Assembly (NCBI RefSeq): GCF_001456935.1
Contig: NZ_KQ758482.1
Span: forward strand, 724,249-788,248
Source: [Bacillus] enclensis
GTDB lineage: Bacteria; Bacillota; Bacilli; Bacillales; Bacillaceae_B
Length of the DNA stretch: 64,000 bases
Direction: 5' to 3'
Positions 1-7,923 of the stretch are shown piece after piece. The notes under the pieces were generated by a model, which saw nothing but the letters and a program-made list of their open reading frames with translations, was not told the DNA's origin and did no database searches. Each line of letters starts with the position of its first letter. The first letter of the stretch is position 1. Both the position numbers and the translations under genes were made by a program.

Positions 1-1
1 T

Positions 2-220
2 GGAATTGTCTTTCAGGGCAAGGAAATGATGAGCGGCCATGTGGAGGCGATTTCGTTTTCTAGCCTTGCAGTTGGCACGGTTACAGCGGCTGTCTTCGGG
101 TACCTCGCCATTGTTTCGATGGTTAATTTCTTAAAAAAGCATTCTTTAAAAATCTTTTCTTATTATGTGTGGGCATTGGGGATCTTGATTCTCATTCTGC
201 AATTCTCAGGAGTCATGTAG
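2..220 (+). CDS. uppP: UppP undecaprenyl-diphosphatase, C-terminal fragment (starts before window)
   Basis: The open frame runs in from the left edge and ends at 220, so only the last 72 residues are visible. They contain two hydrophobic membrane segments and a tail reading SYYVWALGILILIL, which resembles the end of BacA/UppP enzymes. UppP removes one phosphate from undecaprenyl diphosphate at the outer face of the membrane to recycle the lipid carrier for wall synthesis and gives bacitracin tolerance. The catalytic region is outside the window, so the call rests on the C-terminal pattern. The next gene starts 10 bases downstream, suggesting co-transcription. Confidence 0.75.
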   Translation, partial: GIVFQGKEMMSGHVEAISFSSLAVGTVTAAVFGYLAIVSMVNFLKKHSLKIFSYYVWALGILILILQFSGVM

Positions 221-230
221 GAGGTATAGG

Positions 231-830
231 ATGAATCACGAGTGGTTGACTGATATTCTGACAATGTTAACGGATTGGGGATATATAGGAGTCGCACTTG
301 CCCTCATGATCGAAGTCATTCCAAGTGAGCTTGTTTTAAGTTATGCGGGCTTTATGGTCAGTTCGGGGAAATTTTCTTTTATAGGGGCATTTCTGGCAGG
401 GGTGATCGGAGGGACTGTCGCCCAGCTCTTTCTTTACTGGCTTGGGTATTACGGCGGCAGGCCATTTTTCAAGAAATACGGGAAATACTTGTTCATATCT
501 GAAAAACATATCGAATCAGCAGAGTCATGGTTCAGGCGTTATGGCACCATCGTTATTTTCACTGCGAGGTTCATTCCGGTAGTGCGCCATGCAATCAGCA
601 TCCCGGCAGGAATAAGCCGTATGTCCCTGCCTGCTTTCACTCTGTATACATTTGCAGCCATGCTTCCATGGACACTGTTATTCATGGTCATTGGAATGGA
701 ACTTGGAACCCACTGGGAACATATAGAAGTGATCGGGGTCAGATACATAAAGCCTCTCAGCTTCATTGCCATCGCAGCCACATGTGGGTATCTGTTCTAC
801 TCATTTATTCGAAATAAAAAGAATGCCTGA
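231..830 (+). CDS. DedA family membrane protein
   Basis: A 199-residue polytopic membrane protein with a start preceded by GGAGGTATAGG. It shows the DedA/SNARE-associated signature: an early acidic pair in the first hydrophobic stretch (EVIPSELV), the glycine-rich G-x-x-x-G segment after it, and the arginine-containing motif F-T-A-R-F-I-P-V-V-R-H near residue 112. DedA proteins act as flippases for undecaprenyl phosphate or phosphatidylethanolamine in the cytoplasmic membrane. Its position 10 bases after uppP is notable because both would then act on the same carrier lipid; that pairing is an inference from context. Confidence 0.88.
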   Translation: MNHEWLTDILTMLTDWGYIGVALALMIEVIPSELVLSYAGFMVSSGKFSFIGAFLAGVIGGTVAQLFLYWLGYYGGRPFFKKYGKYLFISEKHIESAESWFRRYGTIVIFTARFIPVVRHAISIPAGISRMSLPAFTLYTFAAMLPWTLLFMVIGMELGTHWEHIEVIGVRYIKPLSFIAIAATCGYLFYSFIRNKKNA

Positions 831-898
831 CTTCTTTTTTTAGGGAAAATTGATTAAAATAGGAGTAATATACCACTCGGAAAATGAAAGGATTAGCC

Positions 899-2029
899 AT
901 GAATTCCATACTATTAATAAACGCGGTCATCTATCCGGTCACTTCCCAGCCGATAGCCAATGGTTCCATATACATTTCAGACGGGAAAATTAAGCAAATC
1001 TACAATCAAAAAATCGATGTCCCTCCTAATATTAAAGTGATTGACTGCAGGGGGAAGTATGTATTTCCAGGCTTCATCGATGCTCACACCCATCTGGGGC
1101 TATACGATGAAGGAACTGGATGGGCAGGTAACGATGCAAATGAAACAATCGAACCTATGACCCCCCATATCCGTGCTTTCGATGGCGTCTACCCGCTCGA
1201 CCCAGGATTTACGGATGCACTGAAGTACGGGGTCACTGCCGTGAACGTAATGCCAGGGAGTGCCAATGTAATCGGCGGCACGACCTCCGTCATCAAGACA
1301 CACGGTTCCTCCATCCGTAAGATGATGCTGAAGGAAACGTCAGGATTGAAATTGGCTTTGGGCGAAAATCCAAAACGAATTCACAGTAACGGGAATAATG
1401 ATTCGATCACCAGAATGGGGATCATGGGTATGTTGAGAGAAGCTTTCTTTTCAGCTAAATATTGTGACCAGCCTGAAGAGCTGAGAGTGGCCCCCCTCGT
1501 TTCCGCATTGAAAAGAGAAATTCCTGTAAGGATTCATGCCCACCGGGCGGACGACATCCTGTCGGCCATCCGCTTTGCAGAAGAATTCAATCTCGACTTG
1601 CGGATTGAACATTGTACTGAGGGGCACCTTATCGCTGATGAATTAAAAGGGAAAAAGCTGATGGTCTCGGTCGGTCCGACTTTTACCCGCCGGTCTAAAG
1701 TCGAATTGAAAAACAAGAGCTGGATCACGTATCAAAAATTGACCGAAGCTGGTGTTGGGGTCTCCATTACCACCGACCACCCTTATACCCCTATCCAGTA
1801 TCTGAATATGTGTGCAGCAATCTCTGTTCGTGAAGGTCTGGATGAGCAGAAAGCATTGGAAGGGATAACGATTTCGCCAGCCAGAAACCTCGGGGTCGAC
1901 GATAGAATCGGCTCTCTTGAGACCGGTAAAGATGCAGATTTGGTCATTTGGAGCCACCATCCTTTCCACTTCATGGCAAAGCCTGTCATGACCTTGGTCA
2001 ATGGTGAAATTGTTTATCAGAATTTGTAG
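899..2029 (+). CDS. Amidohydrolase (metal-dependent, imidazolonepropionase-like)
   Basis: A 376-residue amidohydrolase-superfamily enzyme. The metal ligands are visible in order: DAHTHLG (HxH, about residue 64), IHAHRADD and IEHCTEG in the middle, and TTDHPYTP near residue 290. The N- and C-terminal strands (VIDCRGKYVFPGFID and GSLETGKDADLVIW) form the usual beta-sandwich. The start at 899 is chosen over the in-frame ATG at 884 because AAAGGA at 887-892 is well placed for it. Members hydrolyse cyclic amides or similar C-N bonds; the substrate here cannot be deduced. It stands alone, 68 bases after dedA. Confidence 0.85.
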   Translation: MNSILLINAVIYPVTSQPIANGSIYISDGKIKQIYNQKIDVPPNIKVIDCRGKYVFPGFIDAHTHLGLYDEGTGWAGNDANETIEPMTPHIRAFDGVYPLDPGFTDALKYGVTAVNVMPGSANVIGGTTSVIKTHGSSIRKMMLKETSGLKLALGENPKRIHSNGNNDSITRMGIMGMLREAFFSAKYCDQPEELRVAPLVSALKREIPVRIHAHRADDILSAIRFAEEFNLDLRIEHCTEGHLIADELKGKKLMVSVGPTFTRRSKVELKNKSWITYQKLTEAGVGVSITTDHPYTPIQYLNMCAAISVREGLDEQKALEGITISPARNLGVDDRIGSLETGKDADLVIWSHHPFHFMAKPVMTLVNGEIVYQNL

Positions 2030-2060
2030 AAATTTGTTAAAAATTTTTAACGAAATTCAT
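2030..2060 (+). terminator. Possible AT-rich hairpin after the amidohydrolase gene
   Basis: GTTAAAAATTTTTAAC is a perfect self-complementary stretch just after the stop codon. It has almost no GC, so it would be a weak terminator at best. Confidence 0.3.
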
Positions 2061-2120
2061 CATTTTCCCTATTCCCTTTTTGAAAAAATTCATATATGAT
2101 ACAGAAGGATATATATTTCC

Positions 2121-2306
2121 GATTACATTGTTCTTTAGCGCGATCTATTTATAATAGAGCGATTGTAATGGAGGGAAGGCAAAAGGTGCGCCACCAGTTT
2201 CTTGACTGGTCTTAGTGGGTTCGATTCCCACCCCGAAATTTTTTAGTTAACTTTTAAAAATTTCGAGGGTGGATTCGTACGTATGAAGACTGCCCTCAAG
2301 GAGGGT
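2121..2306 (+). promoter_or_regulatory. Structured 5' leader with tRNA-like cloverleaf and a possible translation switch
   Basis: Between 2121 and the GNAT start at 2312 several complementary segments can be paired. ATTACA 2122-2127 pairs with TGTAAT 2164-2169 around a hairpin at 2141-2162. Then come GGG 2173-2175, AA, a D-arm-like GGC/GCC stem with loop AAAAGGTGC (2178-2192), one A, an anticodon-arm-like CCAGT/ACTGG stem (2194-2209), a 5-base linker, and an exact T-arm form GTGGG-TTCGATT-CCCAC (2215-2231), followed by CCC that can pair back to 2173-2175. A rival 16-bp stem pairs 2228-2243 with 2256-2272. Finally CCCTC 2293-2297 can cover the ribosome binding site GAGGG 2301-2305. The pairings are read directly; function as a regulator is inferred. 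Confidence 0.6.
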
Positions 2307-2311
2307 CTACT

Positions 2312-2869
2312 ATGATCAAGAAACGTGAATTACATGAGTGTCATACTCTTTATGACCTGATGGTGCACCCGGATGTCTTCCCTTTTGTGCGTCAAAAAGC
2401 GAATTCCTATGAAGAATTTCTATTCTTGTCAAAACAAACGATAGAAGCTGAAGAACGCGGCGAATTGATTTCGAGGACCATTTTGGATGAATGGGGCAAT
2501 GCAATCGGCACGATTAATTTATTCGATATCCAGGAAAACGCAGGATTCCTTGGTACATGGATTGGCAAGCCGTATCACGGCAAGGGGTATAATCAGCCTG
2601 CAAAAGATGCATTCTTTTCCGAACTTTTCTTTGAACTGGGCATGGAAACGATTTTCATGAGGATCCGAAAGGTGAATACCCGCTCTCAAAAGGCCGCGGA
2701 AAAACTCCCTTACGTCGTAAAGGCGAATGATTCGAGGAAATCTCTTTATGATCAATTAAATGCTCAGGAAGAGGTTTATGATTTATATGAAATCCCTAAA
2801 GATCTTTACACACTTTATTTATATCAGCTTCAGCAATCTGCCGAGGAAGAGCAGGCGCTTGAAGCGTAA
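2312..2869 (+). CDS. GNAT family N-acetyltransferase
   Basis: A 185-residue protein of the RimJ/RimL-like GNAT type. The acetyl-CoA binding segment is seen as the end of beta-4 (AGFLGTWIGKPYHGKGYNQPAKDAF, residues about 75-99), which keeps the G-K-x-x-x-G-K-G-Y pattern expected for the pyrophosphate loop. A later element MRIRKVNTRSQKAAEKL corresponds to the N-x-x-S-x-x-x-x-E-K motif of this family. The C-terminal 50 residues are extra and acidic. The substrate is unknown; relatives acetylate protein N-termini, antibiotics or aminoacyl groups. It is a single-gene unit with the structured leader upstream and a strong terminator downstream. Confidence 0.8.
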   Translation: MIKKRELHECHTLYDLMVHPDVFPFVRQKANSYEEFLFLSKQTIEAEERGELISRTILDEWGNAIGTINLFDIQENAGFLGTWIGKPYHGKGYNQPAKDAFFSELFFELGMETIFMRIRKVNTRSQKAAEKLPYVVKANDSRKSLYDQLNAQEEVYDLYEIPKDLYTLYLYQLQQSAEEEQALEA

Positions 2870-2876
2870 AATGACG

Positions 2877-2922
2877 AAAGGTTATCACAGAAGGTATTGC
2901 CTGATGTGATAACCTTTTTTTC
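2877..2922 (+). terminator. Intrinsic terminator after the GNAT gene
   Basis: Inverted repeat AAAGGTTATCACA / TGTGATAACCTTT with a 16-base loop followed by a run of seven T residues. Confidence 0.9.
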
Positions 2923-2938
2923 ATGTCTGTACTGTCTG

Positions 2939-3520
2939 TCAAAATGAAGCGTGGATCATAAACAGTACGGTAAACGTAATGGCAAGTTTAAGATGCCAGC
3001 TTTTATCCTTCCTTTTAAAGCGCTTAAAGCCCATTATCATAAGGAAGAAGAGTATGATGCTTGAAAGGATTCCTGTCGTGTTCGTGAAATCCCAGTGAAA
3101 ATCTCTGGCTAATGCCAATCCCCCATGCAGCACAACTACTGCTGAAGCGAGCAGTGCAAGCGGGACATGCCATTTCCTCAGCAGTTTCCCAGTAAATTGG
3201 ATAATGCGCTTAAATTCAATATTTCTCAACCTGATCTCTTTCAAGCCTTTCCACTTCATCAATAAGAAAACAGGAAAGATGCTGAGGACTGCAAAATATA
3301 CAATTCTTGCAACGGAACCGAATTGTTCGAGCAATTCTTCGTAGGAGTCTTCATCCATCCCCATAAGGAGATCCCTATAAGCTGAAATGAGGAGGATACC
3401 TGCACCCGCCAAAAGAATGCTCCCGGTCAGATAAAGGAGTATTGACTTACGTTCCCTTGGGTTTGGAATCGTATTCGCTAAAAAAGAAGAGTGAGTGTTT
3501 TGTCTTGATTTCGTTGTCAT
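2939..3520 (-). CDS. Cytochrome b561/ferric-reductase-like membrane protein
   Basis: A 193-residue protein with a basic N-terminal tail and about five to six membrane segments. The start at 3520 is preferred to the longer frame beginning at 3568 because GGTAAG lies just upstream and the extra residues look non-coding. Histidines sit near membrane segments (KWHVPLALLASAVVVLHGG and SWHLKLAITFTVLFMIHASF), a pattern compatible with haem-binding four-helix proteins. No catalytic domain is attached. The function is unknown and the haem suggestion is an inference from histidine placement. Confidence 0.5.
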   Translation of the reverse strand: MTTKSRQNTHSSFLANTIPNPRERKSILLYLTGSILLAGAGILLISAYRDLLMGMDEDSYEELLEQFGSVARIVYFAVLSIFPVFLLMKWKGLKEIRLRNIEFKRIIQFTGKLLRKWHVPLALLASAVVVLHGGLALARDFHWDFTNTTGILSSIILFFLMIMGFKRFKRKDKSWHLKLAITFTVLFMIHASF

Positions 3521-3674
3521 ATGCTTACCTCTGGTTTCGTTAATACAGTTACTATAATCAATTAACATGAAAATTAAATGAAAAAAGGTGAAAAAAGTTT
3601 TTCCTAATCAAAACAGGAAACATTATTATAACCAACTGACAAAGTTCCATACGCTTCGAGATAAGGGTTATTCA

Positions 3675-3737
3675 TAAAAAAAGAACTGAACACGGCCTAT
3701 CTGAAAATTCCAGACAAGCACCTTGCGTTCAGTTCTG
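3675..3737 (-). terminator. Intrinsic terminator of the YflJ-like gene
   Basis: AGAACTGAAC and GTTCAGTTCT form a stem; on the minus strand it is followed by TTTTTTTAT. Confidence 0.85.
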
Positions 3738-3755
3738 TTCTAATATTTACTTCTC

Positions 3756-3905
3756 TTACTTCTTTTTGGCGATTTTCTCAAAATACAAATTCCGGACGAC
3801 AAACGTTTTATAGTTTTCCAATTTTCTCTTTTCGATTGGATGATGATTGATTCCCATCTTTTTAAGCTCTTGCAGGTACCATCCTTTTGAAAATTGATAA
3901 GCCAT
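3756..3905 (-). CDS. Small YflJ-like (DUF2639) protein
   Basis: A 49-codon gene with ATG at 3905 preceded by AAGGGGAG at good spacing and followed by its own terminator. The product begins MAYQFSKGWYLQELKKMGI and is basic, with the sequence HPIEKRKLENYKTFVVRNLYFEK, which resembles the short DUF2639/YflJ proteins of Bacillus. Nothing is known about what these proteins do. It lies between a membrane protein gene and murG, both on the same strand, and appears to be transcribed separately from the former. Confidence 0.7.
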   Translation of the reverse strand: MAYQFSKGWYLQELKKMGINHHPIEKRKLENYKTFVVRNLYFEKIAKKK

Positions 3906-3965
3906 TTGACTACTCCCCTTCAACCATTTGTATACTATATGCTTGAAGGGCTTGCAGATGACTTT

Positions 3966-5036
3966 TTAACGGGCCATTGATGAAAGTTCCTCATACATGT
4001 CTTGGATGGTATAAGCTTTTTCACCTTTTTCCATGCTGCTGATGATTGTATCCCTGTTTGTTTGTAATTCTTTGACCTTAGTTAAAAAGCTTTCTTCGTT
4101 TAACTCTTCTTCTTCCAATGAAAGGGCATAGCCATGTTTTACAAAGCTGTTTGCATTCAGGATTTGATCCCCCCTGCTCGCTTCCCTTGAGAGCGGGATC
4201 AGGAGCATTGGTTTTTTCAGTGCCAGAAATTCAAAAATGGAGTTGGACCCTGCACGTGAGATGACATAGTCAGTCATCGCCAGATAATGCGGCAGGTCCG
4301 CTTTTATGAATTCATACTGCCTGTAGCCTTTTTGCTTGTATTGCTCTTCGATATTCCCTTTCCCGCAGATATGGATGATCTGGAAGTTTGAAGAAAGTTC
4401 TTCGAGATTCGCTCTTACCGCTTCGTTTATTTTTCTTGCCCCTAGACTTCCCCCCATGATCATCAGCACAGGCTTTTCATCATAAAATCCTGAAAGTCTC
4501 TTTCCTTCCGATGCGTCCCCTTTGAACAGTTCCTCGCGAATGATGGCACCCGCACATAAAGACTTTTCTGCAGGGAGTGTCTTCACTGTTTCAGGAAAGG
4601 TAGTGAAAATCTTTGTAGCGAAAGGAACGGCCAATTTATTTGCCAGACCCGGCGTGACATCTGATTCGTGGATCGCGACCGGCACTTTCGCCATTTTTGC
4701 TGCCATTACCACAGGGACCGAGACAAAGCCGCCTTTAGAAAAGATGATATCCGGTTTTGTTTTCCGGATGACGGACAAAGCTTCTATTACCCCCTTCATT
4801 ACCCTGAAGGGGTCGGTGAAATTCTTCCATGAGAAATAACGGCGAAGTTTACCGCTCGATATACTTTTGTACGGGACGTGGGGGAACTGATCCGTGATGA
4901 TCTCCTTTTCAATCCCTTCTTCCGAGCCTATGTAGGTAATTCTCCAGCCTTCTTTTTCAAAATGAGGAATCAATGCTGTGTTCACTGTAACATGGCCGGC
5001 AGAACCTCCGCCGGTAAATAAAATATGCTTGTTCAT
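3966..5036 (-). CDS. murG: MurG-type UDP-GlcNAc:lipid I N-acetylglucosaminyltransferase
   Basis: A 356-residue GT28-family enzyme of normal MurG length. The N-terminal lipid-binding loop GGGSAGH is at residues 9-15, the middle glycine loop MGGSLGARKINE near residue 195, and the nucleotide-sugar binding region ISRAGSNSIFEFLALKKPMLL near residue 265. MurG makes lipid II from lipid I on the inner membrane face. The start at 5036 has GGAG nine bases upstream, and the longer frame to 5072 has no ribosome site. It is not in a mur/ftsW cluster here, so this may be a second MurG copy as in the B. cereus group; that is an inference. Confidence 0.88.
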   Translation of the reverse strand: MNKHILFTGGGSAGHVTVNTALIPHFEKEGWRITYIGSEEGIEKEIITDQFPHVPYKSISSGKLRRYFSWKNFTDPFRVMKGVIEALSVIRKTKPDIIFSKGGFVSVPVVMAAKMAKVPVAIHESDVTPGLANKLAVPFATKIFTTFPETVKTLPAEKSLCAGAIIREELFKGDASEGKRLSGFYDEKPVLMIMGGSLGARKINEAVRANLEELSSNFQIIHICGKGNIEEQYKQKGYRQYEFIKADLPHYLAMTDYVISRAGSNSIFEFLALKKPMLLIPLSREASRGDQILNANSFVKHGYALSLEEEELNEESFLTKVKELQTNRDTIISSMEKGEKAYTIQDMYEELSSMAR

Positions 5037-5286
5037 GTATATGTACTCCAATCTCATTATTATCGGTAGCATTTTAAACTATCATTATACACTTTATCAA
5101 AAATAAGCAGCGGATAGAACAATGAATCCTTCATTTCCTCTAATACCCTCTAAGAAGTTTATTACACCGGGAACCTTGGAGTTACTTTGGCTGCAGGAAT
5201 TATGGTACAGTATGATAGTGTATTTACGGATTATCAGAAAAGCACTTCAGCATTCGGAAAGATTAAATTGACCAAGGAGACAGTCC

Positions 5287-6654
5287 ATGAAACAGACATA
5301 CAATATAAAAGGAAAGCTGGGACAGCTTTCCTTCATCCTCGTCCCTATCCTTGTCACTCAACTCGGCATGTTCGCGATGAATTTTTTTGATACGATCATG
5401 TCAGGACAATACTCCCCCACTGATCTCGCCGGGGTTGCCATCGGTTCATCCCTGTGGGTACCGGTATTCACTGGCTTAAGCGGGATTCTCCTGGCAGTGA
5501 CCCCGATTGTTGCCCAACTGATTGGCGGAGGCAGGAAGAAGGAAGTCCCATACACCGTCTTTCAAGGTGTGTACGCTGCCATATTCCTGTCCTTGATTGT
5601 CCTCATAATCGGTTCGGCCGTCATGGATCCGATTCTTACAGGCATGGATCTTGAAGAGAATGTGCACAGGGTTGCAAGAGAATACTTGATCGCGTTATCA
5701 TTCGGGATGATTCCCTTATTTGTCTACAATGTTTTAAGATCCTTCATCGATGCACTCGGTCTGACAAGGGTGACGATGTTCATCACATTATTATCACTCC
5801 CGATAAATGTTGTATTGAATTATGTTTTGATTTTCGGAAAACTCGGGTTCCCGGAACTTGGCGGAGTCGGGGCAGGCTATGCTTCAGCCATCACCTACTG
5901 GGTCATCACAATTGTTGCATTCTGGGTGATTCATACGAAAAGTCCTTTCCGGGAGTTCTTCATCTTTAAAGCGATTCAAAAACCCAGCTTCACAAAATGG
6001 AAAGAAATCTTCAAGATCGGTGTCCCGATCGGACTTTCGATCTTTTTTGAAGTAAGTATCTTTTCGGCTGTCACGTTGTTGATGAGTGAGTATACAACCT
6101 CGGTCATAGCGGCTCATCAGGCAGCCTTGAATTTTGCATCCTTCCTTTACATGATCCCTTTAAGCATCTCCATGGCCCTGACCATTGTCGTGGGCTTTGA
6201 AGTTGGGGCGAAAAGACTTAAAGACGCAAAAATCTACAGCTGGATGGGCGTTTTGATCGCTCTTATACTGGCGGTGATGTACGGATTGATTCTCTATGCT
6301 TTCCGTACTGAAATATCGTATCTGTATACAGATGACTCCCATGTACTTGAACTCATAGGTCATTTCCTTTTATACGCTGTATTCTTTCAACTTTCCGACG
6401 CGGTCCAGGCACCGGTACAGGGGGCTCTCAGGGGATATAAGGATGTCAATATCACGTTTATCATGGCATTGGTTTCTTATTGGGTGATCGGATTGCCACT
6501 CGGTTACCTGTTGGCAAATTATACGGAATTCGGCCCTTATGGATACTGGCTTGGCCTTACTTCTGGCTTGACTGCAGGTGCATTGACCCTTTCAGGCAGA
6601 TTGCTTCTTATTCAAAAAAGATTCAAAAGGGAATATATGGACGGAAAAGCTTAA
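5287..6654 (+). CDS. MATE family efflux transporter
   Basis: A 455-residue protein with twelve predicted membrane helices arranged as two similar halves, the hallmark of the multidrug and toxic compound extrusion family. Typical motifs are visible: VTQLGMFAMNFFDTIMSGQ near residue 25, the PLFVYNVLRSFIDALG segment, and the second-half counterparts MSEYTTSVIAAHQAALN and FQLSDAVQAPVQGALRGYKD. These pumps export cationic drugs in exchange for sodium or protons. The ATG at 5287 follows AAGGAGACAGTCC. It runs towards the SDR gene and shares a two-way terminator with it. Confidence 0.9.
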   Translation: MKQTYNIKGKLGQLSFILVPILVTQLGMFAMNFFDTIMSGQYSPTDLAGVAIGSSLWVPVFTGLSGILLAVTPIVAQLIGGGRKKEVPYTVFQGVYAAIFLSLIVLIIGSAVMDPILTGMDLEENVHRVAREYLIALSFGMIPLFVYNVLRSFIDALGLTRVTMFITLLSLPINVVLNYVLIFGKLGFPELGGVGAGYASAITYWVITIVAFWVIHTKSPFREFFIFKAIQKPSFTKWKEIFKIGVPIGLSIFFEVSIFSAVTLLMSEYTTSVIAAHQAALNFASFLYMIPLSISMALTIVVGFEVGAKRLKDAKIYSWMGVLIALILAVMYGLILYAFRTEISYLYTDDSHVLELIGHFLLYAVFFQLSDAVQAPVQGALRGYKDVNITFIMALVSYWVIGLPLGYLLANYTEFGPYGYWLGLTSGLTAGALTLSGRLLLIQKRFKREYMDGKA

Positions 6655-6693
6655 AAAAAGAGATTCGCCCGTAATGGAGCGAATCTCTTTTAT
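6652..6693. terminator. Bidirectional terminator between MATE and SDR genes
   Basis: AAAAAGAGATTCGC and GCGAATCTCTTTTA pair around ten bases, with A-tract on the left and T-tract on the right, so it can serve both converging genes. Confidence 0.85.
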
Positions 6694-7466
6694 TTATGGA
6701 ATATCTTCCCGAGTACATCTTTTCCCCCGGTGACCGGGATAATTGCACCTGTAATGAAATCAGATTCTTCCCTGCAAAGGAATTCAACGACCCTCGCAAG
6801 GTCTTCCCCTGTCCCGGGACGGCCGACGGGAGTAAAGGGATCCCTTTCTTTTTGGGCATGTTCGATTTCATCCTCTTTCCAATCACCGACAATATCACCT
6901 GGACAGACCATATTTGCAGTGATCCCATTATGGGCTTCCTCGATTGAAATTGTTTTTGTGAAAGAAGCCAGTCCCGCCTTGGCTGCCGCAAAAGCTGACC
7001 TGTATATCCATCCAGGGGAAGTTTCCACACGATCATAACCGAATGTGATGATTCTGCCCCATTTATTTTCCCTCATTTGAGGAATCAACAACCGGGTCAG
7101 GTAAAATACGCTGTTCAGATTCCCATCAACTATGTAATTCCATTCATCAGGGGAATATTCATCAAATGTCTTTCGTTCCTTTACATAAGGGCCGGCATTG
7201 TGGATCAAGACATCTATACCGCCTGATTCCTGAATGATAAACTCAGTCATGTTCTTGCACTCTTCAGGATCTGAGACGTCACCCTTGACGGGAACAACTT
7301 CATTCCCGTAAGTGCTCATTAATTGCCTTGCAAAATCATTTGCATGACCTTCATCCTGTCGATAATTTATGAATACTTTATAACCGCTCTTCGAAAATTC
7401 TATTGCGGTCCGGCTGCCTAATCCTTTGGCGCCTCCCGTTATAAGAACTGATTTATCATTGTACAC
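6690..7466 (-). CDS. Short-chain dehydrogenase/reductase (FabG-like)
   Basis: A 258-residue SDR. The cofactor loop is ITGGAKGLGSRTA near residues 9-21, the NAG motif is HNAGPYVKERKTF, and the segment GWIYRSAFAAAKAGLASF carries the Y-x-x-x-A-x-K-like active site region, though here the usual Y-x-x-x-K tyrosine is not cleanly placed: the residue four before the lysine is A or F depending on alignment. The start is taken as GTG at 7466 because GGAG lies eight bases upstream. It stands alone after repeat A1. A degenerate active site could mean a redirected function; that is a low-confidence reading. Confidence 0.82.
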   Translation of the reverse strand: MYNDKSVLITGGAKGLGSRTAIEFSKSGYKVFINYRQDEGHANDFARQLMSTYGNEVVPVKGDVSDPEECKNMTEFIIQESGGIDVLIHNAGPYVKERKTFDEYSPDEWNYIVDGNLNSVFYLTRLLIPQMRENKWGRIITFGYDRVETSPGWIYRSAFAAAKAGLASFTKTISIEEAHNGITANMVCPGDIVGDWKEDEIEHAQKERDPFTPVGRPGTGEDLARVVEFLCREESDFITGAIIPVTGGKDVLGKIFHK

Positions 7467-7571
7467 CAAAATCCACTCCACAAAGTCTTTATATTACCAT
7501 ACTAAGAATCATTAAGATGAAATGCAACTATTAGCTGTCTTCATATTTAAGCTGAGTAGAAACGGTTCATA

Positions 7572-7745
7572 TACCGCTATTGATTTCCGTGCAAGACTTC
7601 GCTTTCCGCGGGTAGCCCGTGAGCCTCCTCGTCGCGTCCGCTCCTGCGGGTTAGAAAAGCAGAAGGGCTTTGGTGGCCCTGTAGCTGGACAAGTCTCACA
7701 TTAGCTACTCATCCCGCAGGAGTCTACGTCTTGCACTCTAAACAA
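7572..7745 (+). repeat. Dispersed repeat family A, copy 1 (with shortened family B insert)
   Basis: Left arm GTGCAAGACTTCGCTTTC then CCGCGGG at 7589-7612, right arm CCCGCAGGAGTC...GTCTTGCAC at 7713-7735, so the ends can fold back. In the middle, 7655-7690 reads gaaaagcagaagggctttgg...gtagctggaca, matching the two ends of family B with its centre deleted. The 7482-7923 interval holds no credible gene besides this element. Confidence 0.85.
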
Positions 7746-7880
7746 TAGCTAGAATAATTAAAAAACTGGAAAAGCGCTTCACAAGACCATCATGCAATCC
7801 AGACATTTTTCTTAGACTCGAACATTTCTGAGCTGGTCTCTTATTTTGTGGCTGATTTTAAATCTGTTCCTCTACATAAG

Positions 7881-7910
7881 AAAAAGCAGCCCCTTTGTAA
7901 GAGGCTGCTC
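7881..7910 (-). terminator. Intrinsic terminator of the CAP-domain gene
   Basis: On the minus strand GAGCAGCC pairs with GGGCTGCT and is followed by TTTTTC. Confidence 0.85.
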
Positions 7911-7923
7911 AGGATGTTGATCC

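Noticed and set aside
2173-2240. Real tRNA gene
   Set aside because: The acceptor stem has only three pairs, the anticodon loop has the wrong size and there is no CCA end, so a functional tRNA is unlikely.
2256-2311. T-box riboswitch call from GAGGGTGG at 2265
   Set aside because: The T-box sequence AGGGTGG-NACCGCG is only matched in its first half, no Stem I with specifier loop is visible and no terminator with antiterminator arrangement is seen.
7522-7704. Open frame through repeat A1
   Set aside because: Frames in family A and B copies (also at 32592, 41607 and 60599) arise from the repeats and have no proper start context.
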